A DNA stretch of 64,000 nucleotides. Source: Scatophagus argus (lineage: Eukaryota; Chordata; Actinopteri; Scatophagidae). Location: positions 18,570,999-18,634,998 of the forward strand of contig NC_058493.1 of NCBI RefSeq assembly GCF_020382885.2. Direction: 5' to 3'. The notes under the pieces were generated by a model that was not told where the DNA came from, searched no databases, and saw only the letters and a list, made by a program, of their open reading frames with translations. The position numbers and the translations under genes are program-made. Below are positions 45,601 to 58,756 of this stretch, in pieces (the stretch's first letter is position 1; each line of letters begins with the position of its first letter).

Positions 45601-46915
45601 ATGGCCCGCTATAGTCTTTTAGGCTTGTTTCTGTAGACATCCTTGCATCATTTGTGTCTTTACTGTCTGTGTTTTTCATATTCATTTCCTCATGATGGTT
45701 ATATGTCCAGGAATACTTTAGTATACCACTGAGCAGCCTGAGGTCGGTGCTCAGTGCAGCTCACGTCACCACAGTCAGACTGATTCTTCAGTACTACAGC
45801 AGAAACAAGGATACACTGCAGGTGAATAAGCACACCATTACACATCCATGTGAAACCTACTCTAATGACATTCAGAAGTCTCTTGCTGTTTCCTCCTGAA
45901 ATCTTTTGCTTCTCTGTTTCACTGCTACAGCGTTTGTATGCAGTACAGTCTCGCATTCTTGCCAACACAGAACTGCACTTTGCTTCTGTTTGCCAGTTGC
46001 CTGATAAGTACCTGTCCACCATGGTGTCAGTGCTGTTCCAGACCCACCTGGTAAAAGATGATAGTCTCTTCCCTGAGTTGGCTCCCCTGCTGGCTACAGC
46101 CTCCCCAGCTGACATCCAAGCTTTGCCCTCACTGCAGAACAACGGCAATGTGTAAGTGATGCTGTCAACCAGTCATTTCTGATAGCCCATATTTGTTAGT
46201 TTTCAGCCCAATAGTCATTGTTATAAGGCAAATTTATTAATGATTATTGAGTCACCTATTCTAACAGAAGTATTTGTTTGTTGCACTTGCGTGAGAATGA
46301 TGAGGACAGTTTCTCGCCCTTTTTGTGAAGTTCTTTAATATTCAGGAATATTTTGCGCAATGCTATTAGCAAAGGAACGTGCATATTGTTTTTTTTGTGT
46401 TCCTCTTTGTTTTCATCTTCAAAATTGCCTCCCTTCTTCATGCACATTGCCAGCAGATGTTTTGTCAAAAGCTCCAACTGAGTCAGCTGTTAGAGTACTT
46501 TGTGAAATTGTGTGTTTAAGAATACATGTTTAGAGGAGCTGTTGATCCCCATGCATGTCGGTTACAAAGGTAAAACTCCTGACTAACAGTGGCAAGATAA
46601 TTATGATGAGACCGAATGTACATGTTCACATCCTGAATATTCTGTCAGACACCTGCGATAGGTTTAGATTCACTTAGCAGCAAAAGAGATCCTACTTAGT
46701 GTTATTTATATCAGTCAAACAATGCGGTAACTGTGTTTTTCAGTTGTGCACAATCATGCAGTCTCACTTTGATACACACATTATGCCTCCACCTGGTGTC
46801 AGACCTCTGTGAGAAGTGATGTGTCATTGCACCCTGAAGTGCCAGGAACATCAACTATGCATAGAAAGTAAAGGAAACTAGTTCACTGACTAGATTTCAG
46901 TCTAGATGGGGTTTA

Positions 46916-46964
<49 letters not shown>

Positions 46965-49900
46965 ACTCATTTGATTAGAACAGAACATTTCAGAGTATTT
47001 TCAGCTTGACATGGGGATGTTTCTTACAACTAATTTCCCTAATGTTCAAATAAGTGAACACTCAAAAAGCAGTCAGAATTGAGCACAATTTAATTTATGA
47101 CTTTAGAGTGTATATTAAACAAAAGAGGTATAATGTAGTGTTACTTATGTGGTGGAAGGCTCCTTGATTCCAGTTGTGCTAAACTAACCTTATAGGTGCT
47201 TGCCTGTAGATTCATTTTTAACAGTGAGAGAGAAGAATGGTATTAATCTTTTCATCTAACTCACAACAAGAAAGTGAAGAGTAAGAACATTTCCCACAGT
47301 CCCGGCAAAATTATTTTTACCTGGTCCATCTTTCAAAGTAGGCCAAAAATATTTTGCACATATTTAATAGAAGTGGAGTGGAAAGCAGCAGTTGAAATAA
47401 ATCACACAAATTTAAACAAAACTGTTTGATTTTTTTTCCCAAAGGAGGGAGACCATTAACAGAAACTTGTGGCAAATGACTCCTGATCAGCGATGGGCAT
47501 TTGGCATGTGGTACAGCAAAGCTATGCCCCCCTCCAGCATCACAGGAGGTCATCAGTCGCTGATCAGGGACACTGGAAACCTGATCGCCTACCTGCCCTT
47601 CCACAACTTCCAACACCTCTCACCTGCTCAGGTAACAGCCCTCTGAGCTCTGACACCTGGCTGGGAAACCTGAGAAGTCAGAACTCTGTCAGTCCAATTA
47701 GCTTCAGGCTCACAGAGGAGCTACTTGTCACATACTGGTCAAAAGAAAGGCCAGACAGCCTTTTCTTTCTCTGTCACCACCAATGTGTGTCATGTGCTTG
47801 TAGCTAATGTTCAATAAGTAAAGATAGGAACACATTAATTAAGAATGACCTGAAGACAAAGGGGTTACTGACCTTTCAGCACTCAACTGTGAATTAAAAA
47901 GAAGGTCTTAAAGAACTGTACATAATTTTATGAGATATGTTGGTTTGCTTTCTACAGTTAGATTAGAAGAATTAATCAACTCTCATGTCTGTTTGGCTCC
48001 AACCACCAGCCAGTTAGTTTAAGTTTGTTCCAACCCACAATGAAACTATGAAATAGTTATATTCACACTTTGGTTTATAATAAAAAATGTGATATAAAGT
48101 GTTAATGAGTGAGCTTTAGAGTTGGTCATACATAACAACAGAGCCAAGCAAACTCTCTTTGCATAAGTTTATGATTCAGAATTATTTCATATTTTATGAT
48201 CACCATTTTAAGATCAGTGATCTTTGTCATTACCACATTCAAGTAGTAGACACACATTTAGTGTCACATATTCAGACAGAAATTCTACTATTGCTGTATT
48301 TCACAGATCTGAGTCCTTTTATAACAACCGACTTTGGGCTTTTTTTTTTTTTTTTTAAATCACTTGAAAATAAAATATGGATTCACAGGTTGAATTTTTT
48401 TGGGGGCTTGTTTAGAAAAACATGGTTGCTATTTAAGAAAATTGAAGTGACATTACTGTGTTCCTGTTATCATGTTTTTCCACAGCTATTGGACGGGCTG
48501 GAAGTGTTGCAGAGAAACACCCTCACGCCTCTGAAACAGGAATTCGTAGCTCACAGCATCATCAGCACCTACAGAAACCTGACAGCTCAGGATTTTACCA
48601 GGTTGGGAATGACTATATGGAGAAACCTCCAACTTTTCTGTCCATGTAGACTGTCTAATAGACCCCAGCTCAGTAGGTATAACCTCAGATATAATGTGTG
48701 AAAATACACTGACCTTTGGTTTAATTTAATTTTCATTTCAGGTACATGTTGAACCCTGTTAATATCATATAAACAGATTGCTTGTCTGTTGCTTCCATAA
48801 TTACATAGTTACATGAATATGAACACATATATATACAGTATAATAGATTTTCTGTAATTATGGTTATTTTCAAAAAGAACCGCACACAACCAACACCTTA
48901 AAAATGTGTTCTCTCATCTGCAGTTATGTTTTAAAGGGTTTTAATAACACACAGTCAATAATTTTTTTTGTTAAAGCAGTGTTATGTGTAATTTTAGGCT
49001 GCGTAATCTCTCATGCCTGGCAGACCCAGCGGATCTCCTTTTGTACAAAGACACTGAGATCTTCAGTGTCATCCGAGACATCGTTATGAACTGCACGCGT
49101 GAGCGACTCAGTCTGCCCAGCAATCTGGTAGGAACACAAAAGTTGCTGCTTTCGCTGAACAATTACCTCGCAGGAGCATCTGTAAGATATGCTGCTCTCT
49201 CTCTCTCTCTTCTGCACTTTATGTCCAGATCTCCAGTTTGCTACTGAACAGCACAGAGTTAAAGGTCCCCTCCTTGCTCAGTCCTGTTCGACTGGCAGAG
49301 CTCGCCCCCCTCCTGCCCGCTCTGGGTGCGCCTTTCCTGCAGGGTCTCACGCCGTCGCAGCTGCTCGCTGTCCTGCCCGCCATCAGCTCTGTTTCATTCA
49401 GCCCTGCACAGGTAGAGGAGCGCACTCCGTTTTTTTAACTTGTGAGGTGTCAGTGAGTGGGGGGTTTAGTCAGTCCCTTTCACTACACAAGCATCTATTT
49501 GTTGTACATGGTTGAGTTTCCTGGCAGCTGGTGGGGCTTGTACGACTGAGGAACAGCTGACAGGCAGTCTTCAGCACACAGGCCTCTGAAGTGAGATGGC
49601 TCATGAGGCAAAGACTTGGGCGTTACTTTACCCTCAGCAATCATCTGAACCGGAGCCTTTTACTTTTACCTCAGCCTCACAGCTGTTGTCTTGCTTTTAC
49701 ACTATGTTGCATGGACAGGTGTTCTTCAAGCCCAGAGAACTTTTATATTCCATCAAATAGTTAAGGTGAAGCCAGAATCTTGGGTTTGAATATTTCTTTC
49801 TTTCTATATGCATGCACCACTACACCACTGGAGCGAGTAGATACAGAATACATGACAGACCAGCAAATTTCCAGTTACCACTTGAATGGCAATTTATTTT

Positions 49901-52900
49901 TATTCATTTCCTGATGTTCTTTATGTTTTTCAGGCTTCCATAATTGTAGACAAGATGTCCTCATCAAGTAACACTGTAAGTTATTCTGTAAATTTATCAT
50001 AATGTAAACACGACACAGAGAGGTTCTCAGTTCCTTTACATCCTGACCTTCACATCTTCCTCCTTTCTGTCCAGCTGACTGCTCCAGGCCAGCTGCAGGA
50101 GCTTGGTTCCCTCATTATGGGAATGAAGACAGAAAACCTGTTGACTTTGACCTCTGACAGGCTGCTGTCATCCCTGCCTGCCATGGCTCAACACACACCT
50201 GGCCTCAGCCCACCACAAGCCAATGCTGTCTCCACCAAACTATGGGTACAACACACACACACTAGCAGCAGAGAAAAGACCAAAAAAAATGTTTCCCTAT
50301 TTTCACAGATGAAAAAAAAAAACCCTTAAAAAATGATCCAGGTGAAATTTTTTTTGATATACCAAAAAAACTTTCATTTACTTTTTGCCTCTCAGGGCTG
50401 CCAAAATATATGAAAATTGATTTCATATTTAATAACCAATCTTTCAGTGGAAAACCTTCAGTTCTATGATTCGTTTTCATCTGTTAGAGGATGGCTATTA
50501 TCTTATTGTTTTCTCACCAGGGCTTCCCAGAAGTGGTCAGTTGGTTGGATGATGTGGAGCCTCTGCTCTACTGCACGCCCCTGCTCAGCATCCTGCCCAG
50601 GACTCGTCTGCTCGTGAACAACATTTCCACTGCATCCACAAAACCCTGGAACACACAGCAGGTATCATACAGCCCATCTTACATCCTGGAGGCCATCATA
50701 ATCAGACTTTGCCAGATGCATATGTGTGGATGCTGTTTTGGTTGATCAAATACCAATGATAGTTCAAAACCAAAATAGTATTTAGTATTTAAGAAAGAAG
50801 AAAATAAACATTTTGAGAAAGTCTGAAAAACATACTTGATAAATTTAAAGTAGAAATATATTTTAAACTGTCCTGTTAAAAGCCCTTTGTGCCTTTTGAC
50901 CTCAAGATGCCCCTCTTTACAGCTTTGCTCGCAATTAAAGCAGTATTTGACAAATAAAAAACATCAAATCAGGCCATTTCTGTTGCGCTAATACCTCAAT
51001 TTTGAAATGTTATTCACATAAGCACAAAAAAACAGAAGTTTAGAGATGAACAGAGACAAAACAGAATTTATAGAAGTGTTTCACCCGTTGATGGAAAAGG
51101 CCATCAAGTCTTTAGTCAGTTGACAAACACTTGAAAGCAATGAACCCTGAGTCTCTGACTTTTACTTTGTGTTATGATCTCCCTGTGCTTCCTCTGATTA
51201 AATATGCTTCCCCTGTTTGTCACAAGAGGGTTTGTATGACAGCATCTTGATTAGCTGTTAAATTATTAAGAAGAAGAAGCAAAAGCTGAGACGTCATCCT
51301 GGCTGGCAGTCTGAATGGACAAAAGCTCTCTTCATATCAGATGGCCTTCGCATCTGATCATCAAAACTGGGAACGAACACAGCCCAGAGCCTGCATTAAG
51401 CAGCATGTTACAGCGCTTACTACCTAACACAACATTTTTTCCATTTTCTTCCCCAGGCAAAAGCAATTTTCAAAGTGGTACTTGATACTAAACCAAACTT
51501 AATCAACCTAGATTTCCTGTAAGTACAATTCATGTCTGTGATTAATGGGCATATTTTTTTTTTCTGCACTCATTCTTTGTCTCTATCCAAAATGTATGAA
51601 TGCTTCTGGCAGCAGATGCTCTAATTTTCTCAGTCTCTTTTTAACCTTGCAGCATTACAGCATATGTGTGCATATATTTGCATGTGCTGACGCTCACCTT
51701 TTTATGTAATCAGGAGTCTGGGAGCTGTGGGTCAGGGTGTGAGCTGCAAAGTCTTACAGGAACGTTTTCGGGTTGATTCCTCACCTTCTTCAGTGAGAAG
51801 GATCCTGACTTTCCTCAGGCGGCAGCCTGGTCCTCTTCACACCTCTCTGGTAAACTTGCTTAAATTAATGCCATTCTACTGTCTGTAATGAATGTGATAT
51901 ACAGTTTATCTGTATCTGCGTGTCCTTCGTCATATGTCTTTGTTTTCTGGACAGAAAACGTGTGTGATCGAGGAGCTGTATCAGTTTGAGTTCTTCTCTG
52001 AGCTGCTGAAAGACCTCGGAGCTGAGATCGCCCTGTCCATGCCGTAAGTCAGAAGTTGGAATTAGTCAACTGACCGTTAATGTGTTCGCATCATTTTTCA
52101 AAATGATTGCGAGGAATCTCATTTTGAGAAGAAGTATATGTCAAAAATCTTCAAGGGAATCACTACACATTTTTTTCTTGGCAGAAAAGATGTGGTAAAA
52201 CAGCAGTATATGAAAGTGATTTAAAGATTTATTGACTATACAATGAACAATTTTCTGTGTCCTTCTGCCCCTGTGTGTTCATGTGGTTGCTTGCAGGGTG
52301 AGCACCATTAAGAAGTTTCCTACAGATATGATGGACACCCTGAGGAGGTTGATTATTCAGGACCCTCATCACTTTCTCTTGCTGTCTAGAACAAAACAGG
52401 AGCTGCTGGTGGACAAAATGGTGCAGAGGATGGTCAGTAGATCTACACTATATGGCCATGCGGGTCCTTTTCCTGTTTCAAAAAGTTAAAAGGCGATTAA
52501 AAAAAAAGAGGAAGTTGGAAACATAAGATTTGCAGTTTGAATTCAGAAAGATTTATAAGTGTCCAACAGTGCAAAGTTTCAGATGTTTGTAGTTTTAGCT
52601 GGATGATCAGTGGTTTGTGGATTCTTTCTCTGTAGGGCATGTACACAGGGTTGTTCACAGAGGAGGAATTTCGTACTCTGGGCATTATGGCTCCATTTGT
52701 GGTGGATGAGGTTTTCATTCAGCTGGACCGCAACTTCTTTACGGAGAACGTGGATTTCCTCCAGGGGCTCTGCTACAGCAGCAGCAAGATGGACATCGTG
52801 GCTCGTATCCTGCAAGAACCTGCCGTCTTCGGGTAGTGTTATCACCTCAGGCTGACGGTGTTGAGAACAACAACAAGGCAGTATGACCATGCCATTACTG

Positions 52901-55900
52901 AAACTTGGCACGCGTCGGATTAATGAAAAGAAAACCCATCGGCATTTTATAATAAAAATACTAATAACAGGAATGTGAAAATTAAAATGTAATATAGAAA
53001 TAACAAACACACATAACTGAAATAATATAAAATGAGTAGAACTAGTAGTACTTTTGTTTAAATTCACAGGTAAATACAGGCAGGCTCTGTATGTTCTTAT
53101 ACATGTAGTCTCATGCAAGCATCTCAGCAGTTCTTTTGCAGTTGAAGGAGAATTTTCTATATAAAGTATTCAATGAATTTGATTTTATTTATATGATATT
53201 TTGCCATTGTTTGAGCTGAGTTAATCAGCAAACTTTCCAGTTTCTCGTGGGAGAAAATCCAACTAACGAGTGTTTTAAAAGTGTGTTTGTGGGATTTCCT
53301 CAACCTATACAGTGAGACATGTAAGCTAACACACTTTTCTTACCAGTTATTCACATGGAAACTGTGGAAAGATGATGAAGAGTTTTTATGTTTTCTCACA
53401 GCCCAGCTAAGAACTGGAACCAGACAACCCTCAGCCAGGTGGACCGATTTCTATTCTTCCTGCCTGACGACAAGCTGCAAGAGATTTCCCCTGTGAGTTT
53501 ACTGCTATATTTTCTTTTAACTGATCTTAAAGAATTCTCAGGTTAAAAGAGTCAATTTTACAACTCGTTCCTGTAACAGATTCCCGCAATGTCCAGTAAT
53601 TCCATAGTGATACGCTGGGATTGTTACTTGATCCCACGTCAGGTTAGGCCAACAAAGGTTGTAAATAAATCCCTCAGGTGTCACATCTCCAGAAGGTGTC
53701 AGAATGCAGCGGTGAAGTTCTTGTTTTCTGGTAGACTGTCATCGTGTGTTCGTGTTTCAACATGTGAATATGTGTGCTGCTGTTTGTATTTCCACAGGCC
53801 TTGATGACTGTTGGCCGTATAGAGAAGTTGTTCATGAGCCAGCGACAGTGGGAACGAGGGCATGTGGGAAAACTCTGCTTAGACAAGAATGAGAGGAAGA
53901 AGCTTTTTGAAAAGCAACAGCTTGTTCTTCAGTTTTTCCTGGGCTTCCTCAAAATAAATCTTGTGTCACGTGAGCATAATTTTGGTTCCTAAAATCTCTG
54001 AATTAACCCTGATGATTCTCCAACCAAGTCCAATTCAGTTATAGGAGAGCCTTTAACCAAAGAGACTGCCATCACATGAACACACTTATTTCTTTTTTGC
54101 TGGGGGGTTGAAAAAAGAAGATCGACATCAGTCTCATATCTGATCATTTAGTTCAAGTCTACAGCCAGCAGTTAGCTGCGGTTAGCTGAGTTTATAACAC
54201 AAACAATGGAACTAGCCTGACTCGGTCCAACAGGTAACAAAATCCAACTACGGCACCCATAAAGCTTACCAGCTAACATATTATAACTTGTTTGTATAAT
54301 CTGTACAAACACTGGAGTTTAAAAATAAACGGATGTGCTTTTACAGTTGGTTATGTGTGGAACTATTCCATGGTAAAGCACAATTACTTCCTGGAGTCTT
54401 GAGAGTCTTGTTGTCACAGCAACCAGCATATGCTCTATTGTCCAATGTCAAACTATGGAGTAGCACTTAGAGAAGCATTTGTTGATGTTTTTTGCTGTAT
54501 GTCAACAGCATCTCCTGATCAGATGTTTGCGTCTCTGTCCTTTGCCAGCGACTCCCATGGTTCCCACCTGTGAGATCCTGCGTACAACAGCTCCCTCTGC
54601 CTGGACCTCTAACAGCCTTGCGAGCATGTCTTCGTCCGCCTTCTCGAACTGTCTGGAGCTGATTGGTCGTGACCCATTCCTTGCATCCTACCAGCGCAGC
54701 CAGATGCTCAAGAAAGTCAAACAGGTGAGATTCATTTGTAGTCTACTTCAGTCCATTTAAAGGAGCAGTTCACCCTAAAATCAAATCTACTTACTTTGAG
54801 ATGTCTGCCTTCTCTCCAGTGTAATGGGACTAGAGGGTGCTTCATTTGTGGTGCTCGAAGTGCCAAAAAACATTTTTGAAAAATTCAACAACATCCCTCT
54901 CGACCCGTTTACTCAAAATAATCAGTAGTCCTTGTAATGAGTAGTTTCACAAGCATTAGTGTCTCATTCATGAGTAGATGCATGTTCCCTTCTGCTCTGT
55001 GTTAGGGCATGATTTAGAAGAAAGAAAATAGTTCCTACATGAAACTGTTCACAACAAGGTCTGTGGATGATCTTGAGTAACCAAGTCCTGGTTTCTGGAA
55101 GGAGTCATTAATTTTGAGTTTTTTGGTCAATAACTCCAAAACCTGGCAACTCATACAAAACTACAAGTAAGGGGAAACATATGTTTTTTTAACTTTGGGT
55201 TGAAGTATCTGTCAGCTGTCTCAGATGTATTTAATTCAAAGCTGTAGAGCAGTTCCCCTCCTCAGTCCAGGTCTTAATAAGATGTGTCTGCTCCATATTC
55301 ACCGGGCCCTTCTGGAATAATATGTGTGTATGAAGATATACGGCCCAGTCGCGTCCTTTTCCCAGTCTGTGATCTCTCAGCTGGGTGGAATAGCGGTAGA
55401 GCTGTCGCTAGAGGAGCTGAGCAGCCTCCAACTGACTGAGCGAAGGAGCATCGCCTCTATGGGTGCCATCAGTGCCTGGAGCAATCGACAGGTAGCTGCT
55501 TTGGCCGTACATTTAACATAGCTGTAGCTACAGTAATAAACTGGGCTGTATGTGTGGATCTTAACTCCTTTTCTCATCTCAGCTTGCTGCACTGTTCACC
55601 TCCGTGTTAAACTCCACCAAGCAGAGTCCAAGTCAACTTGACTCCAGCATACTCGTGGCAATGGGATACATTGTGTGTGGAGCTAAAACCACAGAGATGA
55701 ATTTGTTCAACGCCATTGAGTTCAGGTGAGCAGATAAAATGCACTTTCACAGGCCCTTTTGAATGTGTTCTTTTATAGTCTTGATGTTTGACTCCAACTC
55801 CAGCTCTGCTGCTGCCAATATTCAGTCCCGTAATTTCCCTCCCAACCCTACACTCCTTGTGCTGTGTCTCTCCCTGGTGGCTGCAGTAAGGCGGTGCTCT

Positions 55901-57342
55901 GGCTGGGTCAGCTGAGGCTGTCCTGCTCAGAGGAGCAGCTGCTGGCTCTTGTCGGACTGTTGGCCCACAGTCTTGCTTTTGGACCCATAAGTTCATGGGG
56001 AACTGATGTCTTCATTGAGATCGGAGTTCTGGCAGGTAGTGAGCATTCGCTTCACTCACCGGTTTTCAGTATTTTCACACCTATATTCACTAATACTGTA
56101 AGATTTTATTTATCAGTCAGTTGCTAATTGCATTTTAGACAGCTGTATTCAATTTCTCAATATTGACAAATGGATCTTCTTATAATCAGCTTATTTGTGT
56201 TGCTCAGTCAAATGTTATATGTACTCACAAGCTTAAGATAAAGTCGATTTTATTATTTGTCTTCTTGACACCCTCTAAATCCATGCAGTGACTCACCCGT
56301 TGGTGGATCCTTGCATCTGTGACTCATGCGATTATTTTGCACTTTTTTCAGCTGGTCTCCCAGATATTGCGATGTCAGCTTTGGTGAAAGAGCAGATTGA
56401 AGGAATCAAACCTCTGGCCATCTCAATGATACCACCTAATAAGTTTGCTGTAAGCAAAGTCACTACATTGAGACAATTTTCATTTCACATTTCACAGCTC
56501 ATATAAACTGAATTTTGGTGGTGAATTCACCTTGACAGCTCTGAGTCTTATCTCATCTGTTCCCATCTATCTGTCTGTCACTTCCTCAAGGTGGTGTTTA
56601 ACCAGAGGCAGATCGGTATGTTCTCCTACGAGCAGGCTGCAGCAGTAACTGAAGAGCAGCTCGCCGCTCTGTCTGATGTGCAGAGGACGGCTCTGGCTAT
56701 GGTGCTGACACCGTGGGAGGACAGGCCTGTAGACTTCAGAGGTGAATCACTGCATTTCTTGTTACTAATAACAGTAAAGAAGGGTCATTTCTGGAAGATT
56801 ACTTATTTTTTCTTATTAATGAAAGATGTTATTTATTTGATAAATATGAACTAACCTCTTTCAAAGCTTTAACGTTAAAGTTGTGTCCCAGTTCCATACT
56901 TGTTTGCTTGTTTTCTTGCCTGAGATCATCCAAGAGCTGTTTTATTTAAATTTTTCCCAGCTGTAAGTAGCTCCTCTAGTATGTGCTTTGTGCCTCTGCA
57001 GGATTCTTAAATCATCTCTGTAGCATTACAGGACTCATTGTGTTGTTTATATGTGCTTTAATAATTTCACAATTACATATATCAGTTTTTCTGATATGTT
57101 TGATGATGTGTTTTCCTGACTACATCACACAAAAACAAAGTGTAACGGTGTTTGTTGTTATGATATATAAAGACACAGGAATCATACTTTGCATGGCTCA
57201 ACATTTGAATAAGCTTCACTGTGTTCCTGTAGGGAAGTCACTGGGGTTGGCACTGAGCCACAGTCCTCTGTGTCTCATACTGGGACTGCTGACACTGCTG
57301 ATCGTCCTGCCCTGTCCCGCTCTGATCTGCCCTGGCACATGA
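39606..57342 (+). CDS. strc: Stereocilin
   Basis: Large extracellular protein of the stereocilin/otoancorin/mesothelin superfamily. In mammals it forms horizontal top connectors and tectorial attachment of hair-cell stereocilia. Model of 29 exons (6192 nt, 2063 aa): 39606-39648, 39989-40687, 40807-40831, 41764-43123, 43618-44448, 45098-45163, 45711-45821, 45931-46151, 47445-47631, 48486-48601, 48998-49127, 49229-49411, 49934-49975, 50075-50245, 50521-50661, 51457-51518, 51714-51849, 51955-52043, 52297-52432, 52636-52832, 53402-53492, 53798-53969, 54549-54724, 55336-55491, 55583-55725, 55887-56035, 56352-56449, 56591-56741, 57233-57342. Exon 1 encodes a signal peptide ([15 protein letters not shown]). 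W-G-x-x-x-N-x-S-W in exons 3-4 matches the human protein. A six-fold Cys module array fills residues 422-848. The armadillo-like C-terminal half ends with [23 protein letters not shown] and [16 protein letters not shown], close to human, then a hydrophobic tail fitting GPI anchoring. Longer than human (1775 aa). Least certain: the exon 5 donor (GTTGGT) and the exon 24 acceptor. Confidence 0.93.
41330..41672 (-). repeat. tRNA-derived SINE, antisense, in strc intron 3
   Basis: Read on the - strand, this has a tRNA-like head with box A 'tggcctagaggttgg' (complement of 41648-41662) and an exact box B GGTTCGATTCC (complement of 41609-41619), followed by a body that ends with a widespread fish tail ('aaagctgattcttctt' region at 41325-41343). 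It appears nearly full length, about 340 bp. Its head end lies about 90 bases before strc exon 4. Confidence 0.8.
42260..44031 (+). other. strc: Six tandem four-cysteine modules in stereocilin
   Basis: Modules start and end on cysteine codons: 42260-42424, 42467-42637, 42695-42859, 42920-43081 (exon 4), 43621-43785 and 43870-44031 (exon 5). They are 55, 57, 55, 54, 55 and 54 residues long. The shared pattern is C1-x-Y3-x-x-W6, C near 20 after an L-rich helix, [VI]C near 33, then LL and W-[LV] before the last C at 54-57. Modules one, three and five keep identical spacing (1, 20, 33, 55). The exon 4/5 intron falls between modules four and five. Confidence 0.85.
44519..44630. repeat. Teleost interspersed-repeat fragment in strc intron 5
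   Basis: The stretch 'aagtacctcaaatttctac...gtacagcagtgaagtaaatgtatgtggatacattccaccactg' closely resembles the end of an abundant fish DNA element that finishes 'ttacattccaccactg'. The 5' part of the element is not evident. Confidence 0.6.
45195..45630 (+). repeat. Abundant teleost interspersed repeat in strc intron 6
   Basis: Several blocks of a repeat I know from many perciform genomes occur in order: 'cagactgaaatatcacaaca', 'ttggatgaatttccat', 'gatgaatcgtaactgac', 'ggggatcccctggctgtac', 'gtttagtgctatta', and 'agcagtgcttaacca...cagctgctagcatggc'. It fills most of the 547-bp intron between 45164 and 45710. The element class is not certain. Confidence 0.65.
46152..47444 (+). other. strc: strc intron 8
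   Basis: A 1.3-kb intron with a (TG)n microsatellite at about 46918-46961 and otherwise AT-rich sequence. I see no additional exon; the flanking exons join in frame (phase 2). Confidence 0.7.
46918..46961. repeat. (TG)n microsatellite
   Basis: About 22 uninterrupted TG units in strc intron 8. Confidence 0.95.
47632..48485 (+). other. strc: strc intron 9
   Basis: An AT-rich intron with a T-run at about 48341-48357. It contains an open stretch leading into exon 10 (from 48159) that has no stop but also no coding character, so I treat it as chance. Confidence 0.65.
50662..51456 (+). other. strc: strc intron 15
   Basis: An AT-rich intron of 795 bp. I see no repeat or exon that I can name. Confidence 0.65.
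53970..54548 (+). other. strc: strc intron 22
   Basis: A 579-bp intron; no repeat family recognised with confidence. The acceptor at 54547-54548 gives the proline-rich [11 protein letters not shown] start of exon 23. Confidence 0.65.
54757..55190 (+). repeat. Teleost MITE-like repeat in strc intron 23
   Basis: It begins 'ttaaaggagcagttcaccctaaaatcaaa', the end of a common fish non-autonomous element, and goes on with its typical blocks 'gagatgtctgccttctctcc', 'aatgggactagagggtgc' and 'ggtgctcgaagtgccaaaaaa'. The other end ('ggagtgaactgctcctttaa' type) is not seen, so the copy seems truncated or decayed at 3'. Confidence 0.65.
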
Positions 57343-57700
57343 CCCTACTCACCCCCTGCTGGATCAGGAGACAACTCCTCACCCACCCGCATAACCAAGA
57401 TGGTCTAATTTATTTGTACAATACCATACCTCTTTAAAATAAGTAGCACTTCAGGATTTCTATAATACTATATTAGATGAGTTTGTAAATTCTTTCTTGC
57501 AACCATCACTGATATATCAACATTCAGCACTAAAAGAACCAAATAAATAGTATAATTCAGTGGAGAAGTAACAACAGAGCATTAACATGTATCAAGTCTA
57601 ACCAACACCCACAGAATTATTTTCATTGCACTCAGCTTATTTATTTTTTGATAAACCCGTATGAATCCTTATTGTCCCGATATACCCCTCTCAGGGATGT
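57343..57700 (+). other. strc: strc 3' UTR
   Basis: Non-coding sequence after the TGA at 57340-57342, with a canonical AATAAA at 57542-57547 about 200 bases downstream. The cleavage site is inferred. Confidence 0.6.
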
Positions 57701-58440
57701 GACGCCATACCCAGCGATTCAACCCAAACACTTAAATAATAAATTAAATATAGTTGTTATACAGTTGTTACAAGCACATTTAAAGTGTTGTAAACCTAAA
57801 AAGCTATATATTTATTTTTGTGAGTATTTTTGTCATTGTAAGACCTGTAATGTTTGCTAGATGTATATATATCTATTGTGAGTTATCTTGATCAGCTAAT
57901 ATATACATAATGTTCATGTAGGACCTGATTAGTTTTAGAATTGATTAATGTTGGTCAAATTCGGTCTATTTTTTGCTGTGAGTTTTGTATTGTTGTGCAC
58001 ACTTTCTGGTGTATAATCCTAAATTAGTAAACTGAACCAATCTGCCTGTAACTGACTCTGTTCATTTTTTATTTATTTAATACAGTGTATTTTTTTTTTT
58101 TTAAAGTGAACTTCACAGTTTTATTATCAGTTTTCATTAATATCTCACATGTCACTATGTGGGCATAAAGCTTCATACAAGAGGGAAAAAAATGATAGTG
58201 GACTACTTTGATCCAAGTTATTAACATGTGTATATATAGTTGTGTTGACTTTGACTTTTTAAAGTCAGCGTCATAAGATAGTAATGTTAAATATTACAAT
58301 AATGGATATCGCACCAAAATGAAGAGTTTGACATAAGACAAGTCAAAGCTTCAACTTTTTAACTAAAAATTATAAATCGAAATTTTCGAAATCTTTTATC
58401 TGTTATATAATTTTGACTTCAAATGTTTTTTAAAAAAGAG
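57700..58440. other. Intergenic region between strc and eif3j
   Basis: Very AT-rich sequence with T-runs. Nothing coding is recognisable. Confidence 0.6.
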
Positions 58441-58756
58441 ACCCTTGTGTGATCAATCTGTTGAAATATCATACAGTAGATGTGCGAGCTGCTCCAAACC
58501 CTGTCCTGTGTCACATTACCCAGCCCAGGCCATATCATCCTCCTTACGTTACCATCTATTCAATTAAATGAAAATAGCCTGGTTGCCACATCAGTGTCAC
58601 GTTGCTTGAAGTAGTCGATAGAAGTCATGGCAGATAAGCTGACCGAGTGACGTCCAGAAGGTGGGAGCTGCTTCTGAACGTGGCCAACGGGCTGCAGCAC
58701 TGACTTCACTGCGAGCCTGTCAAACACAACCAACACAGCCAACATGGCGGACTGGG
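58441..58756 (+). promoter_or_regulatory. eif3j: Likely eif3j promoter and 5' UTR
   Basis: The composition changes to less AT-rich near 58480. A TGACGTCC at about 58647-58654 is one base from the palindromic CRE (TGACGTCA). 'AACATGGCGGA' at 58741-58751 matches the YY1 core (AAnATGGCGGC) but for the last base and contains the start codon. A 7-codon upstream ORF (58627-58650) would be present only if transcription starts before it. Confidence 0.45.

Noticed and set aside
48159-48485. Open frame running into strc exon 10
   Set aside because: The translated product is AT-driven and hydrophobic without similarity to stereocilin; the acceptor at 48484-48485 is strong and phase-correct.
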